A stretch of 64,000 nucleotides of DNA from Streptomyces griseorubiginosus (GCF_001514195.1 NZ_KQ948737.1:886012-950011); one strand, 5' to 3'. Counted from the stretch's first letter, positions 26,860-36,430 are shown. The notes: a model not told the origin generated them from the letters alone. Numbers and translations are program-made.

Positions 26860-29046
26860 ATGCCCACCCGCACCCGCCTCCGCGGATCCGGCGCCGCCGC
26901 GCTCGTCACGGCGGCCGCCGCGTCGCTTCTGACGTTCACCCCCGCACCCGCGAGCGCCGCCACCGCGATCCCCACCGGCTTCTCTACTGTCATGAACGCG
27001 GCAAGCGGTCGCTGTCTCGACGCCCGATCGGCCGGCACCGCCAACGGCACCGCCGTCCAGCAGTACGCCTGCAACGGCACCACGGCCCAGCAGTGGCGTC
27101 TCACCGCCACGAGCGACGGTTACGTCCGCATCGACAACCGCAACAACACCAGCCAGGTGGTGGACGTCGCCGACGTCTCCACCGCCGACAGCGCGCCCGT
27201 GCATCTGTGGACCTACGGCGGCGGCGCCAACCAGCAGTGGCTGCCCGTCGACGAGGGCGGCGGCGCGTACCGGTTCGTCAACCGCAACAGCGGCAAGTGC
27301 CTGGACGATCCGGGTGCCTCGACCGCCGACAGCGTGCAGTTCGTGCAGTACACGTGCAACGGCAGCGCGGCCCAGCGCTTCCAGGTGGTCCCGGTGACCC
27401 CGGCGGCCGGCGACCCGGACCTAGGCCCGAACGTGGTGGTCTTCGACCCCTCCATGTCGTCCTCGACGATCCAGTCGAGGCTGAACTCGATCTTCCAGCA
27501 GCAGGAGACCAACCAGTTCGGCTCCCAGCGCTACGCCGTCCTGTTCAAGCCGGGTTCCTACACCGCGGACGCGAACGTCGGCTTCTACACCCAGGTCGCC
27601 GGACTCGGCCTGACGCCGGACGCGGTCACGATCAACGGCGCGGTGCACGCGGAGGCCGACTGGTTCCAGGGCAACGCGACGCAGAACTTCTGGCGCGGCG
27701 CCGAGAACCTCTCCGTCAACCCCGTGAACGGCAGCGACCGTTGGGCCGTCTCCCAGGCCGCCGCCTACCGCCGCATGCATCTGCGGGGCAACCTCGCCCT
27801 GGACGACAACGGCTGGTCCAGCGGCGGCCTGCTCGCCGACACGAAGATCGACGGACAGGTCAACTCGGGCAGCCAGCAACAGTGGTTGACCCGCAACTCC
27901 CAGCTCGGCAGCTGGACCGGGTCCAACTGGAACATGGTCTTCGTCGGCAGCCAGGGCGTCCCCGGCACCAGCTTCCCCAACCCGCCGTACACCACGGTCG
28001 CGTAGACCCCGGTCAGCCGCGAGAAGCCCTTCCTGTACGTCGACGGCGACGGCTCCTACAAGGTGTTCGTGCCGTCGGTGCGGTCCAGTTCGACGGGCAC
28101 CAGCTGGGCCGGCGGCTCCCCTTCGGGCAGCTCCCTGTCACTGGACACCTTCTACGTCGTGAAGCCGGGCGCGAGTGCAGCGGACATCAACGGGGCTTTG
28201 GCGGCGGGCAAGAACCTCCTGGTCACCCCTGGTGTGTACCACCTGAACCAGACGCTCCAGGTGAACCGCGCCAACACCGTCGTCCTCGGTCTGGGCCTCG
28301 CCACCTTCGTCCCGGACAACGGCGTCACCGCTATGAAGGTGGCCGACGTCGACGGCGTGAAGGTCGCGGGCCTCCTCTTCGACGCGGGCACCGTCAACTC
28401 GCCGACCCTGATGGAGGTGGGGCCCGCCGGCTCCGCCGCCTCCCACGCCGCGAACCCGACCTCCCTGCACGACGTGTACTTCCGCGTCGGCGGCGCGGGC
28501 GTGGGCAAGGCGACCACCAGCCTCGTGATCAACAGCGACAACGTGATCGGCGACCACATGTGGATCTGGCGCGCCGACCACGGCAGCGGCGTCGGCTGGA
28601 ACACCAACACCGCGGACACCGGCCTGATCGTCAACGGCGACGACGTCACGGCGTACGGCCTGTTCGTCGAGCACTACCAGAAGTACCAGACCGTCTGGAA
28701 CGGCAACGGCGGCCGCACGTACTTCTACCAGAACGAGATGCCCTACGACCCGCCCAACCAGGCGGCCTGGACGAACGGTTCGACGCAGGGCTGGGCCGCC
28801 TACAAGGTCGCCGACTCCGTCACCAGCCACCAGGCCTACGGCCTCGGCAGCTACTGCTACTTCAACGTGAACCCTGGTGTGGTGGCCGAGCGGGCCATCG
28901 AGGCCCCGAACAGGACCGGCGTGCGCTTCCAGAGCATGGTGACGGTCTCCCTCGGCGGCACCGGCACCATCCGGCACGTGGTGAACGGCACCGGCGGCCC
29001 GTCCAACTCCGCGACCAACGTGGCGAATCTGACCAGCTACCCGTAG
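26860..29046 (+). pseudogene. Ricin-B/beta-helix secreted protein interrupted by one in-frame TAG
   Basis: One continuous frame of 729 codons, broken only by TAG at 28003-28005. The first part (26860-28005, 381 residues) has a Sec signal peptide (AALVTAAAASLLTFTPAPASAA), a ricin-B type CBM13 trefoil with repeated GKCLD/QQW units (about residues 45-185), and the start of a right-handed beta-helix domain. The second part (28006-29046) resumes in the same frame with TPVSREKPFLYVDGDG and runs 346 residues to a natural end. GC-rich third positions continue unbroken. Full homologues as I recall them carry glutamine at this position, so a CAG to TAG change would explain it. It is a recent pseudogene, a readthrough gene or a sequencing error. 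The function is probably polysaccharide binding or cleavage (GH55/pectate-lyase-like). Confidence 0.75.
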
Positions 29047-29059
29047 AGCTCCGCCCTCC

Positions 29060-29087
29060 GGCCGCCCCCGCATCGACGGGGGCGGCC
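29060..29087. terminator. Hairpin terminator after the beta-helix gene
   Basis: A perfect 11-bp stem (GGCCGCCCCCG / CGGGGGCGGCC) with a 6-base loop, 13 bases beyond the stop. There is no T-run. It separates the beta-helix transcript from the chitinase gene. Confidence 0.65.
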
Positions 29088-29091
29088 TCCC

Positions 29092-29150
29092 CGGCGCCCC
29101 ACCCCCGAGGACCGGCGTCCCCCACCCCCAAGGACCGGCGTCCCCCCACC
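29092..29150. repeat. Short tandem repeat before the chitinase gene
   Basis: Two copies of a roughly 25-base unit built around CCCCACCCC and AGGACCGGCGTCC, plus a partial third. They fill the space between the upstream terminator and the chitinase ribosome site. Confidence 0.5.
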
Positions 29151-29172
29151 CCTTCAAGGAGCGTGCTCACCC

Positions 29173-30288
29173 ATGTCCTTCTCCCCGCGCGCAGGCCGCC
29201 TAGCGGTCCTCGCCGCCCTTGCCTGCGTGCTCACCCCGCTGTGCACGGTGACTCCCGCCCACGCCGCCTCCGGGACCATCACCGGCCTGGCCGGCAAGTG
29301 CGTCGACGTGGCGGGCGCGTCCGCCGCCAACGGCACGGCCGTACAGCTCTACGACTGCAACGGCACCGGCGCCCAGGTCTGGTCGAACCCCGGCGACGGC
29401 ACCCTGCGGGCGCTCGGCAAGTGCCTGGACGTCGTGGACCGCGGCACCGCCGACGGCGCGGCCGTCCAGCTGTGGGACTGCTCGGGCGGCGCCAACCAGC
29501 AGTGGGTGGTCTCCGGCGCCCGGGACATCGTCAACCCGGCCGCGAACAAGTGCCTGGATGTGCGGGACAACAACAGCGCCAACGGCACCCGCCTGCAGAT
29601 CTGGACCTGTTCCGGCACCGCCAACCAGAAGTGGAACGCGCCCGCAAGCGGCGGCGGCAGCCAGCCGTCCGGATTCGTCGTCAGCGAGGCGCAGTTCAAC
29701 CAGATGTTCCCGGGCCGCAACTCCTTCTACACCTACAGCGGCCTGGTGGCGGCACTGAGCGCCTATCCCGGGTTCGCGAACACGGGCAGCGACACGGTGC
29801 GGAAGCAGGAGGCCGCCGCCTTCCTCGCCAATGTCAGCCACGAGACCGGCGGTCTGGTCCACATCGTCGAGCAGAACACCGCCAACTACTTGCACTACTG
29901 CGACGCCGGGCAGCCGTACGGCTGCCCGGCCGGACAGGCCGCGTACTACGGGCGCGGACCCATCCAGCTGTCGTGGAACTTCAACTACAAGGCGGCGGGC
30001 GACGCGTTGGGGATCGATCTGCTGGGCAACCCCTGGCTGGTGCAGAACGACTCCGCCGTGGCCTGGAAGACCGGTCTCTGGTACTGGAACACCCAGTCCG
30101 GCCCCGGCACCATGACCCCGCACAACGCCATGGTGAACCAGGCCGGGTTCGGCCAGACGATCCGCTCCATCAACGGGTCCCTGGAGTGCGACGGCCGCAA
30201 CCCGGCCCAGGTGCAGAGCCGGGTCGACGCCTACAACCGGTTCACGTCGATCCTCGGGGTCGCTCCCGGGGGCAACCTGTACTGCTGA
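29173..30288 (+). CDS. Secreted GH19 chitinase with ricin-B (CBM13) domain
   Basis: A 371-residue exported chitinase. After a Sec signal (ending AHA) comes a single CBM13 trefoil with three GKCLDV...NQQW-type repeats at about residues 35-155, a glycine/serine linker, and a GH19 catalytic domain. The catalytic glutamate is E224 in SHETGG, and the QLSWNFNYKAAGDALG block is the family substrate-cleft signature. It cleaves chitin by inversion. ATG 29173 is the only good start; AAGGAG is 11-12 bases upstream. CBM13 is an unusual partner for GH19, where CBM5/12 or CBM18 are more common. Confidence 0.92.
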   Translation: MSFSPRAGRLAVLAALACVLTPLCTVTPAHAASGTITGLAGKCVDVAGASAANGTAVQLYDCNGTGAQVWSNPGDGTLRALGKCLDVVDRGTADGAAVQLWDCSGGANQQWVVSGARDIVNPAANKCLDVRDNNSANGTRLQIWTCSGTANQKWNAPASGGGSQPSGFVVSEAQFNQMFPGRNSFYTYSGLVAALSAYPGFANTGSDTVRKQEAAAFLANVSHETGGLVHIVEQNTANYLHYCDAGQPYGCPAGQAAYYGRGPIQLSWNFNYKAAGDALGIDLLGNPWLVQNDSAVAWKTGLWYWNTQSGPGTMTPHNAMVNQAGFGQTIRSINGSLECDGRNPAQVQSRVDAYNRFTSILGVAPGGNLYC

Positions 30289-30329
30289 CAAGGGAGTTCG
30301 CGCCGGTACCGGGTCCGCCCGGTACCGGC

Positions 30330-30410
30330 GTCACGCGTCGTGCGTCACGCGTCGTGCGTCACGCGTCGTGCGTCACGCGTCGTGCGTCACGCGTCGTGCG
30401 TCACGCGTCG
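30330..30410. repeat. 14-bp tandem repeat, 5.8 copies
   Basis: The unit GTCACGCGTCGTGC is repeated perfectly five times, with an 11-base sixth copy. It lies between the convergent chitinase and GntR genes and runs into the last codons of the GntR gene. The unit is not a multiple of three. Confidence 0.9.
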
Positions 30411-31105
30411 GCTTCGGCGTCGGCCTCCAGGTGGGCCCGCAGCCACTCCTCGGTGTTGCTGACGTGCACCAGCGCGGTGGCCTGGCTGAGCGTGGCGTCC
30501 CGGCGGGACAGGGCGGCGAAGATCGCCTCGTGCTCGGCCAGGGTGCGGCCCGCGGCCTGTGAGTCGACCAGGCCACGCCAGATCCGGGCCCGCAGGGTAC
30601 GGCCGGAAATGCCCTCCAGGAGCGTGAGCAGGGACTCGTTGCCGGTGGCCGAGACGACCGCGCGGTGGAACGCGGCGTCATGGGCGTTGAGCAGTTCGAC
30701 GTCCTCGCGCGCCTCGCGCATGGCGTCCAAGTGCTTCTTGACCTCGGCCAGTTGCTCGTCGGAGATGCGGGTCGCGGCGAGCGCGGTGGCCATCGGTTCG
30801 AGGAGCCGCCTCACCTCCATCAGGTCCCGCAGGGCTCCCGAGTCGCCCTGGAGGAGTTCCACCGCGCCGCCGAGACCCTCCAGCAGCAGGCTGGGCTGGA
30901 GGCTGGTGACGTAGGTGCCGTCGCCCCGGCGCACCTCCAGGACCCGGGCGACCGCCAGGGCCTTGACCGCCTCGCGGGCGAGGTTGCGGGACAGGCCCAG
31001 CTGCGCCGCGAGGTCCGGTTCCGGCGGCAGTTTCGAGCCGGGAGGCAGCGCACCGGAACGGATCAGTTCCCGGATCTGCTCGATGGCCTTGTCCGTCAGG
31101 GACAC
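30401..31105 (-). CDS. GntR-family (FadR subfamily) regulator
   Basis: A 234-residue FadR-type repressor. The winged helix is IRELIRSGALPPGSKLPPEPDLAAQLGLSRNLAREAVKAL with the following RRGDGTYVT wing. The C-terminal FCD domain has the metal-binding pattern with HDAAFHRAVV and later histidines. GTG 31105 is behind AAGGAG. It is divergent from the alpha-fucosidase gene and likely controls it. The final codons lie in the last copy of a 14-bp repeat, so the C terminus (EADAEADA) may vary between strains. Confidence 0.88.
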   Translation of the reverse strand: MSLTDKAIEQIRELIRSGALPPGSKLPPEPDLAAQLGLSRNLAREAVKALAVARVLEVRRGDGTYVTSLQPSLLLEGLGGAVELLQGDSGALRDLMEVRRLLEPMATALAATRISDEQLAEVKKHLDAMREAREDVELLNAHDAAFHRAVVSATGNESLLTLLEGISGRTLRARIWRGLVDSQAAGRTLAEHEAIFAALSRRDATLSQATALVHVSNTEEWLRAHLEADAEADA

Positions 31106-31187
31106 CCCGAACTCCTTCCGCGGCCGTTCAGCGATGTTGATGATACGTCCCGGCTCGACAGGTCTACGCCAAAGCGCGATTCATGTG

Positions 31188-31232
31188 ATGTCTAGGAGCT
31201 TGGAAACGGGCCATAACCGCTCAAATAGACAT
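31188..31232. promoter_or_regulatory. Candidate operator between GntR and fucosidase genes
   Basis: ATGTCTA (31188-31194) and TAGACAT (31226-31232) are inverted 7-base arms 38 bases apart, in a relatively AT-rich patch of the 254-bp divergent region. A TTGACA at 31273-31278 may be the -35 of the fucosidase promoter. Confidence 0.4.
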
Positions 31233-31359
31233 TACCGCCGGTCAAACTCAAGTATTCATCCCTGCACGCGTGTTGACACGGACCGGACACAGGGCCGACC
31301 TTCATCCGTAACATCCGGCTTCCGGGTCTCCGTGTCCCCCTCCGCACCAGGGATGTCCC

Positions 31360-33591
31360 ATGCCCAGTTCGCTCAGCAGACGTCAGTTCGTCGCCGGCGC
31401 CACGGCCGTCGTGGCGGCAGCGGTCACCGCCGACGCCTTCACCGCCGGCCGCGCCCTGGCCGCCCCCACCACGTACACCGCTTCGTGGAACTCCGTGAAC
31501 CAGCATTCGGCGGCCCCCGAGTGGTTCCGCGACGCCAAGTTCGGCATCTACTTCCACTGGGGCGTCTTCAGCGTTCCGGCGTACGACAGCGAGTGGTACC
31601 CGCGCAACATGTACATCAGCGGGAGCAACGCCAACACCCATCACAAGGCCACCTACGGCGACCCCTCGGTCTGGCCGTACCACAACTTCATCAACGGGGC
31701 GAAGGACCTGGCGGGCAACACCGTGCAGTTCGCCCCGAAGCTCAAGTCGGCGGGCGGCGCCTTCGACCCGAACGAGTGGGCGCAGCTGTTCGTGGACGCC
31801 GGAGCGAGATACGCCGGCCCGGTCGCCGAGCACCACGACGGCTTCTCCATGTGGGACAGCCAGGTCAACGAGTGGAACTCGGTGAGCAAGGGCCCCGGCC
31901 TGAACCTGCTGCGGCTGTTCACCGACGCCATCCGCGCAAAGAACCTGAAGCTGCTCGTGGCCATGCACCACGCCTACAACTTCAACGGCTACTACGACCA
32001 CGCCCCCGCGCAGACCGACGCGAGCCTGAAGAAGCTCTACGGGCAGCTGGGTTCGACGGCCGAGAACCAGCTCTGGTACGACAAGCTCAAGGAGGTCATC
32101 GACCGGGCGCAGCCGGACATCCTCTGGCAGGACTTCGATCTCAGCGCGGTCGACGAGCAGCAGCGGCTCAACTTCCTGTCGTACTACTACAACCAGGCCA
32201 ACTCCTGGGGCAAAGAGGTGGTCGCCACCTACAAGGACGGGTTCGACAGCCACGGCGAGGTCTTCGACTACGAGCGCGGCGGCCCGGGCGACCTCACCGA
32301 CCCCTACTGGCTGACCGACGACAGCATCTCCAGCTCGAGCTGGTGCTACACCCAGGGCATCGGCTACTACTCCACCCAGCAGATGCTCCACGCGCTGATC
32401 GACCGGGTCAGCAAGAACGGCAACATGCTGCTCAACATCGCGCCCATGGCCGACGGGACCATCCCGCAGGGCCAGAAGGACGTCCTGCTGGCCATCGGCG
32501 ACTACCTCAAGCGCTTCGGGGAGTCGATCTACGACACCCGGGCGTGGACGGCGTACGGCGAAGGCCCCACGAAGATGGGCGGCGGAGCCTTCACCAACCC
32601 GACCGCCGGCACGGCCCAGGACATCCGCTTCACCCGGAACAAGGCGAACACCGTGCTGTACGCCACCGTCCTCGGCTGGCCCGGCAGCTCCCTGACCATC
32701 AAGACGCTCAACTCCTCCCGGATCAAAGTCACTTCACTCCAGTCGGTCCAGTTGCTCAACTCGACCGCCGGTACCTACACCACTCTGGCGACCCCGACCC
32801 AGAGCGCGAGCGGTCTCACGGTCGCCCTGCCGTCGTCGGCACCGTTCAGCGCCAACGCGTACGTGCTGAAGCTGACCTTCAGCGGCCAGATACCCGGCCT
32901 GCGACCGGTGGCCGGAGCCGTGACCTTCCAGGATGTCAACTACGCGGGCACCGGCACCGTCCTCGGGATCGGCGACTACACCGCCGACGCCCTGGCCCTG
33001 GCAGGACTCGGCGCGGGCACCCTGTCCTCGCTGCGGCTCGCCCCTGGCCACCAGGTGATCGGCTACTCCGGTGACAACTTCACCGGCACCGCGTGGACCT
33101 TCACCGCCGACAACGCCGATCTGCGCACCACCGGCAACAACGACGCGGTGACGTCGCTGAAGGTGCAGTTCAACCCGTCGACGTACTTCCAGGTCCTCAA
33201 CGTCACGAACGGGCTGGCGCTGGACAGCGGCGGCAATGTGGCCTCGGGCTCCAATCTCAAGCAGTGGGCCTGGGACGGCAGCCCCAACCTCCAGTGGCAG
33301 GCGGTCGAGGTCGGCGGCGGCTACTACAAGCTGGTCAACCGCACCAACGGCATGGTCGCCGACGGCTGGGGCACGACGGACAACGGCTCCCCCGCCCGCG
33401 AGGCCGCGTGGAACGGCGGCAGCAACCAGCAGTGGCAGATCACCCATCGCGGAGACGGCCGCTACTCGATCGCCAACCGCACCACCGGCCTCGTCCTGGA
33501 CGGCGGCGGCAACGTGTCGTCCGGCTCGGTCACCAAGCAGTGGACGTACGGCTCCAGCACCAACCTGCTGTGGACGTTCACCGCCCAGTAG
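31360..33591 (+). CDS. Secreted alpha-L-fucosidase GH29 with crystallin-like and ricin-B domains
   Basis: A 743-residue exported enzyme. A Tat signal (SRRQFVAG) is followed by a GH29 barrel with the KFGIYFHWG opening, AEHHDGFSMWDS, and the likely nucleophile D258 in LWQDFDLS. It hydrolyses alpha-L-fucosides. After a beta-sandwich comes a roughly 80-residue stretch (VTFQDVNYAGTG, VIGYSGDNFTGTAWTFTADN) that resembles a beta/gamma-crystallin unit, then a CBM13 ricin-B trefoil with repeated SGGNVASG...NLQW units to the end. ATG 31360 places the Tat motif correctly. The divergent GntR gene is its probable regulator. Confidence 0.92.
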   Translation: MPSSLSRRQFVAGATAVVAAAVTADAFTAGRALAAPTTYTASWNSVNQHSAAPEWFRDAKFGIYFHWGVFSVPAYDSEWYPRNMYISGSNANTHHKATYGDPSVWPYHNFINGAKDLAGNTVQFAPKLKSAGGAFDPNEWAQLFVDAGARYAGPVAEHHDGFSMWDSQVNEWNSVSKGPGLNLLRLFTDAIRAKNLKLLVAMHHAYNFNGYYDHAPAQTDASLKKLYGQLGSTAENQLWYDKLKEVIDRAQPDILWQDFDLSAVDEQQRLNFLSYYYNQANSWGKEVVATYKDGFDSHGEVFDYERGGPGDLTDPYWLTDDSISSSSWCYTQGIGYYSTQQMLHALIDRVSKNGNMLLNIAPMADGTIPQGQKDVLLAIGDYLKRFGESIYDTRAWTAYGEGPTKMGGGAFTNPTAGTAQDIRFTRNKANTVLYATVLGWPGSSLTIKTLNSSRIKVTSLQSVQLLNSTAGTYTTLATPTQSASGLTVALPSSAPFSANAYVLKLTFSGQIPGLRPVAGAVTFQDVNYAGTGTVLGIGDYTADALALAGLGAGTLSSLRLAPGHQVIGYSGDNFTGTAWTFTADNADLRTTGNNDAVTSLKVQFNPSTYFQVLNVTNGLALDSGGNVASGSNLKQWAWDGSPNLQWQAVEVGGGYYKLVNRTNGMVADGWGTTDNGSPAREAAWNGGSNQQWQITHRGDGRYSIANRTTGLVLDGGGNVSSGSVTKQWTYGSSTNLLWTFTAQ

Positions 33592-33610
33592 CAAGGGGCG
33601 GCCAAGCGCG

Positions 33611-33640
33611 AGGGGCGGGCCCGGAACGCGGCCCGCCCCT
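33611..33640. terminator. Terminator after alpha-fucosidase
   Basis: AGGGGCGGGCC and GGCCCGCCCCT form a perfect 11-bp stem with an 8-base loop, 20 bases after the stop. It lies between convergent genes and could serve both. Confidence 0.7.
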
Positions 33641-33691
33641 TCACTCATGCCGGACCGGAGCGCACCGGACCGGAGCCCACGGGGCCGGCGT

Positions 33692-34669
33692 TCACCGGCG
33701 GTTCAGCCGGGCCAGCAGCAGGTTCGGGTCCGGTACGGCGGCGAAGTACGAGGCGCTGGGGACGTAGACCGTCCGCTTGCGTACGGCCACGGAGGTCGGG
33801 TTGGAGAGGCCGTCCTGCTGGGTGAGCACGACGGAGTGGCTCCCGTCAGGGCGGACCACGACGACCTGGTTGCTGCTGTTGATCGCGGCGAGGACGGTGT
33901 CGTGGTGGCGGGAGGTGAAGGCGAAGTCGTCGATGCCGGCGAGTCCGGTCGCCCGGGTGCGGATCGGCCCCGCGGAGCCGTCGGGGCGTACCGGAATGCG
34001 CAGCAGCGTGCCGCGGTCGGTGTTGGAGACCCAGACCGCGCCGTGGTGGACCTTGATGCCGTTGGCGCCGAAGCCGGTTCCGGACGGTACCGGGGTGAGG
34101 GGCGTACCGGTGGCCCAGGCGATGCGCGGACCGCCGGTCACCGGCACCCGCCAGACGGTGCCCCGTACCGAGTCGGCCGCGTAGAGGACGCCCCGGTGCT
34201 CGTCGAGGGCGAGGCCGTTGGGCAGTCCGTCGGCCGGCAGCTTCGCGATCTGCCGGGGCGTGCCGCCGCCCGCCGGGATGCGCCAGACGCCGGTCTCGCT
34301 GGTGCCGGTGGCGTAGGTGACGTACAGGGTGCCGTCGTGGGCGCGGGCGATGCCGAGCACGATGGCGCTGTGGACGATGGGGGTGTTCGGGTTCGCGACG
34401 CCCGGCAGGGTGACGCGTCCGCGGATGTCCCCGTGCCGGGAGACGTTGGCGACCTGGCGGGCGAAGGCGAAGGTCAGGTCGGCGGAGCCGTCGGGTTCGA
34501 CGGCGATGTTCTCGGGGGTCTCGCCCGCGGCGAAGTCGAAGTGGGCGACCACCCGGGGGTGCGACACGAGCGGCTCGTCGCCGGACGCGGGAGCCGTCGC
34601 GAGCAGGCCGAGGGCGACGGCGGTCGTGGCGACGGCGGCCAGATGCGGGAGTCGGGGCATGTAGCGCAT
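33692..34669 (-). CDS. Secreted SMP-30/NHL-type beta-propeller protein
   Basis: A 325-residue protein with a Sec signal (LAAVATTAVALGLLATAPASG). It has repeating beta-propeller blades of the SMP-30/NHL type: GETPENIAVEPDGSADLTFA, LPNGLALDEHRGVLYAADSVRGTVWRV, FGANGIKVHHGAVWVSNTDRGTLLRI and ATGLAGIDDFAF. Related proteins are lactonases or extracellular ligand-binding propellers; the substrate is not evident. ATG 34669 has AAGGAGAGG upstream. It is probably monocistronic. Confidence 0.8.
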   Translation of the reverse strand: MRYMPRLPHLAAVATTAVALGLLATAPASGDEPLVSHPRVVAHFDFAAGETPENIAVEPDGSADLTFAFARQVANVSRHGDIRGRVTLPGVANPNTPIVHSAIVLGIARAHDGTLYVTYATGTSETGVWRIPAGGGTPRQIAKLPADGLPNGLALDEHRGVLYAADSVRGTVWRVPVTGGPRIAWATGTPLTPVPSGTGFGANGIKVHHGAVWVSNTDRGTLLRIPVRPDGSAGPIRTRATGLAGIDDFAFTSRHHDTVLAAINSSNQVVVVRPDGSHSVVLTQQDGLSNPTSVAVRKRTVYVPSASYFAAVPDPNLLLARLNRR

Positions 34670-34800
34670 GAACCTCTCCTTGGGCTGGAACACGGGCCGC
34701 CGGTGTGGCGGCAGGGGCAGCCTGCGCCACACCGACGGGTGACCGCCGCAGTCACGGCCGGGGGGTCGCCCTCGTGGCCTACGGGGCGCTCCCGCGCGGG

Positions 34801-35634
34801 TCAGCGCAGTCCGGCGAAGAGGTCGTTCTCGGGTACGGGGGTTCCGGTCGGGTCCTGGACCCGCAGGAAGGTCTCCGTGCCCATCAGCTCGCCGAACCGC
34901 TCCTTGCCCATCCTGAGGAAGAAGATGTTCTCGCCCTGACTGGCGTGCGCGGCCAGCGCGTCGTACTTCTGGTCGCTGAACGCGGTGGTGTCCACCCACG
35001 TGGTGATCTCGTCGTCGGGCAGACCGATCTCGGCCATCGCGGCGGCCTCGGCGGGATCCGGTTCCGGCACGTCCTCGCCGAACTCGCGCATGACCTCGCC
35101 GAACCGCCCCATCGCCGAGTGGGGCATCGTGGTCCAGTACACCTTCGGCGTCAGATCGATCAGCTCCAGCGCCGCCATGGTGATGCGGTGGGCCTGGATG
35201 TGGTCGGGGTGGCCGTAGAAGCCGTTCTCGTCGTAGGTGACGACCACATCGGGACGGTAGTGCCGCATGAGCTCGGCGAGCCGGGCCGCGGCCTCCTCCA
35301 CGGGGGTCTGCCAGAAGGACCCGGGGGCGTCGTTGCCGGGCCAGCCCGCCATCCCGGAGTCGGCGTACTCCAGCATCTCCAGATCGGTGACCTTGAGGAC
35401 CCCGCAGCTCTCCTCCAGTTCCTGCCGTCGCAGCGCGGCGACCGCCGCCGGATCGTGTCCGGGGTCGCCCGGCTTGATGCCCCCTGGTCCGTCACCGCAG
35501 CTTCCGTCGGTACAGGTCACGAGAACCGTGCGGACACCTTCCGCGGCGTACCGCGCGAGGACCCCTCCGGTTCCGGTGGCCTCGTCGTCGGGGTGTGCGT
35601 GCACCGCCATGAGCGTCAAGGGCCGGTCAGTCAT
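34801..35634 (-). CDS. PIG-L family deacetylase, mycothiol Mca/MshB-like
   Basis: A 277-residue zinc-dependent deacetylase. The metal motif AVHAHPDDEATGTGG is at residues of about 10-24, and GFYGHPDHIQAHR supplies the third zinc ligand. Actinobacterial members remove the acetyl group in mycothiol synthesis (MshB) or cleave mycothiol S-conjugates (Mca). The start HAHPDDE and the GDGPGGIKPGDPGHD loop are Mca/MshB-like, but an antibiotic- or sugar-modifying paralogue is equally possible, so I give no symbol. ATG 35634 follows GGAGGA. Confidence 0.82.
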   Translation of the reverse strand: MTDRPLTLMAVHAHPDDEATGTGGVLARYAAEGVRTVLVTCTDGSCGDGPGGIKPGDPGHDPAAVAALRRQELEESCGVLKVTDLEMLEYADSGMAGWPGNDAPGSFWQTPVEEAAARLAELMRHYRPDVVVTYDENGFYGHPDHIQAHRITMAALELIDLTPKVYWTTMPHSAMGRFGEVMREFGEDVPEPDPAEAAAMAEIGLPDDEITTWVDTTAFSDQKYDALAAHASQGENIFFLRMGKERFGELMGTETFLRVQDPTGTPVPENDLFAGLR

Positions 35635-35812
35635 GAAAACAGTCCTCCAGCAGAGATACGTCGTGAATCACTTGCCCGATGCAACCAGGCCGGGGCAGCC
35701 CCCTGTTCCCGGTGGGAGGGCGCCGGAGGAAATGCGTCGGATCCGGTGGGCGATCCGGCCAACGCCGTGCACGGACGTGCCGTCCGGGTGGGGGACCCGG
35801 TGCGTCAACGCG

Positions 35813-36430
35813 TCACGGCGGCGTCGAGCAGCGGGGCGAGTTCCCGGTCACCGCCGCGTCGAGCAGCGGGGCGAGTTCCCGGGTGACGGTCGTCAGGGGG
35901 CGGATGTCCTGCTCGGCGCGGGCGAGGAGGATCGCCCCCTCCAGGGAGCTGAGCATGAGCGTGGCGAGCGCGGACGCCCGTTCCGGCGTGACGCCCATGT
36001 CCGCCAGGGCCGCCGCCACCGCGCCGTGCCACTGGGCGAAGGCGGCGGACGCGGCCTGCCGGGTGGAGTCGACGCGCTCGGCGCAGTCCGCCGTGGCGGC
36101 GGCGACCGGGCAGCCGCCCGCGAACCCGGACGTCTCGTACTCGTCGGTCCACTGGCGCACCATCTCGCCGAACAGCCCGCTCGGCGTCGGCACGGGCAGG
36201 GCGGCCAGGAAACGGGCGACGCGCCCTGCGGCGTACCGTCCGGCCCAGCCCACGGCCTCGTTGACCAGCTGTTCCTTGCCCCCGGGGAAGTAGTGCTGAA
36301 GCGAGCCGCGCGGCGCACCGGCGTGCTCGGCGACGTCCCGCATCCCGGCGGCCGAGACCCCGCCGCGCCGGATCAGCTGGGCCGCGCTGAAGACCATCCG
36401 CTCGCGTGGTCCGCGTTCGGACACCGTCAT
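35813..36430 (-). CDS. TetR-family regulator with duplicated 3' end
   Basis: A 205-residue TetR-type repressor. The HTH is LIRRGGVSAAGMRDVAEHAGAPRGSLQHYFPGGKEQLV, and the ligand domain follows with GFAGGCPVAAATADCA. The last ten residues come from a 35-bp tandem duplication of the coding end. In the copy nearest the stop, the other frame still reads RELAPLLDAAVT and a stop, the presumed ancestral terminus. It is divergent from the dehydrogenase gene with two matching operators between them and likely represses both. Confidence 0.85.
   Translation of the reverse strand: MTVSERGPRERMVFSAAQLIRRGGVSAAGMRDVAEHAGAPRGSLQHYFPGGKEQLVNEAVGWAGRYAAGRVARFLAALPVPTPSGLFGEMVRQWTDEYETSGFAGGCPVAAATADCAERVDSTRQAASAAFAQWHGAVAAALADMGVTPERASALATLMLSSLEGAILLARAEQDIRPLTTVTRELAPLLDAAVTGNSPRCSTPP
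35821..35882. repeat. 35-bp tandem duplication at the tetR 3' end
   Basis: The 27-base block beginning GCGTCGAGCAGCGGGGCGAG occurs at 35821-35847 and again at 35856-35882, giving a 35-base period. As 35 is not a multiple of three it shifts the frame and rewrites the end of the TetR protein. Confidence 0.85.

Noticed and set aside
30330..30410. CRISPR or origin iterons
   Set aside because: Direct 14-bp repeats without spacers; no replication gene nearby.
26778..30914. A 1,378-codon plus-strand open frame spanning several genes
   Set aside because: Runs through the beta-helix, chitinase and GntR genes in a shifted frame with Arg/Pro-rich composition; no recognisable domain.
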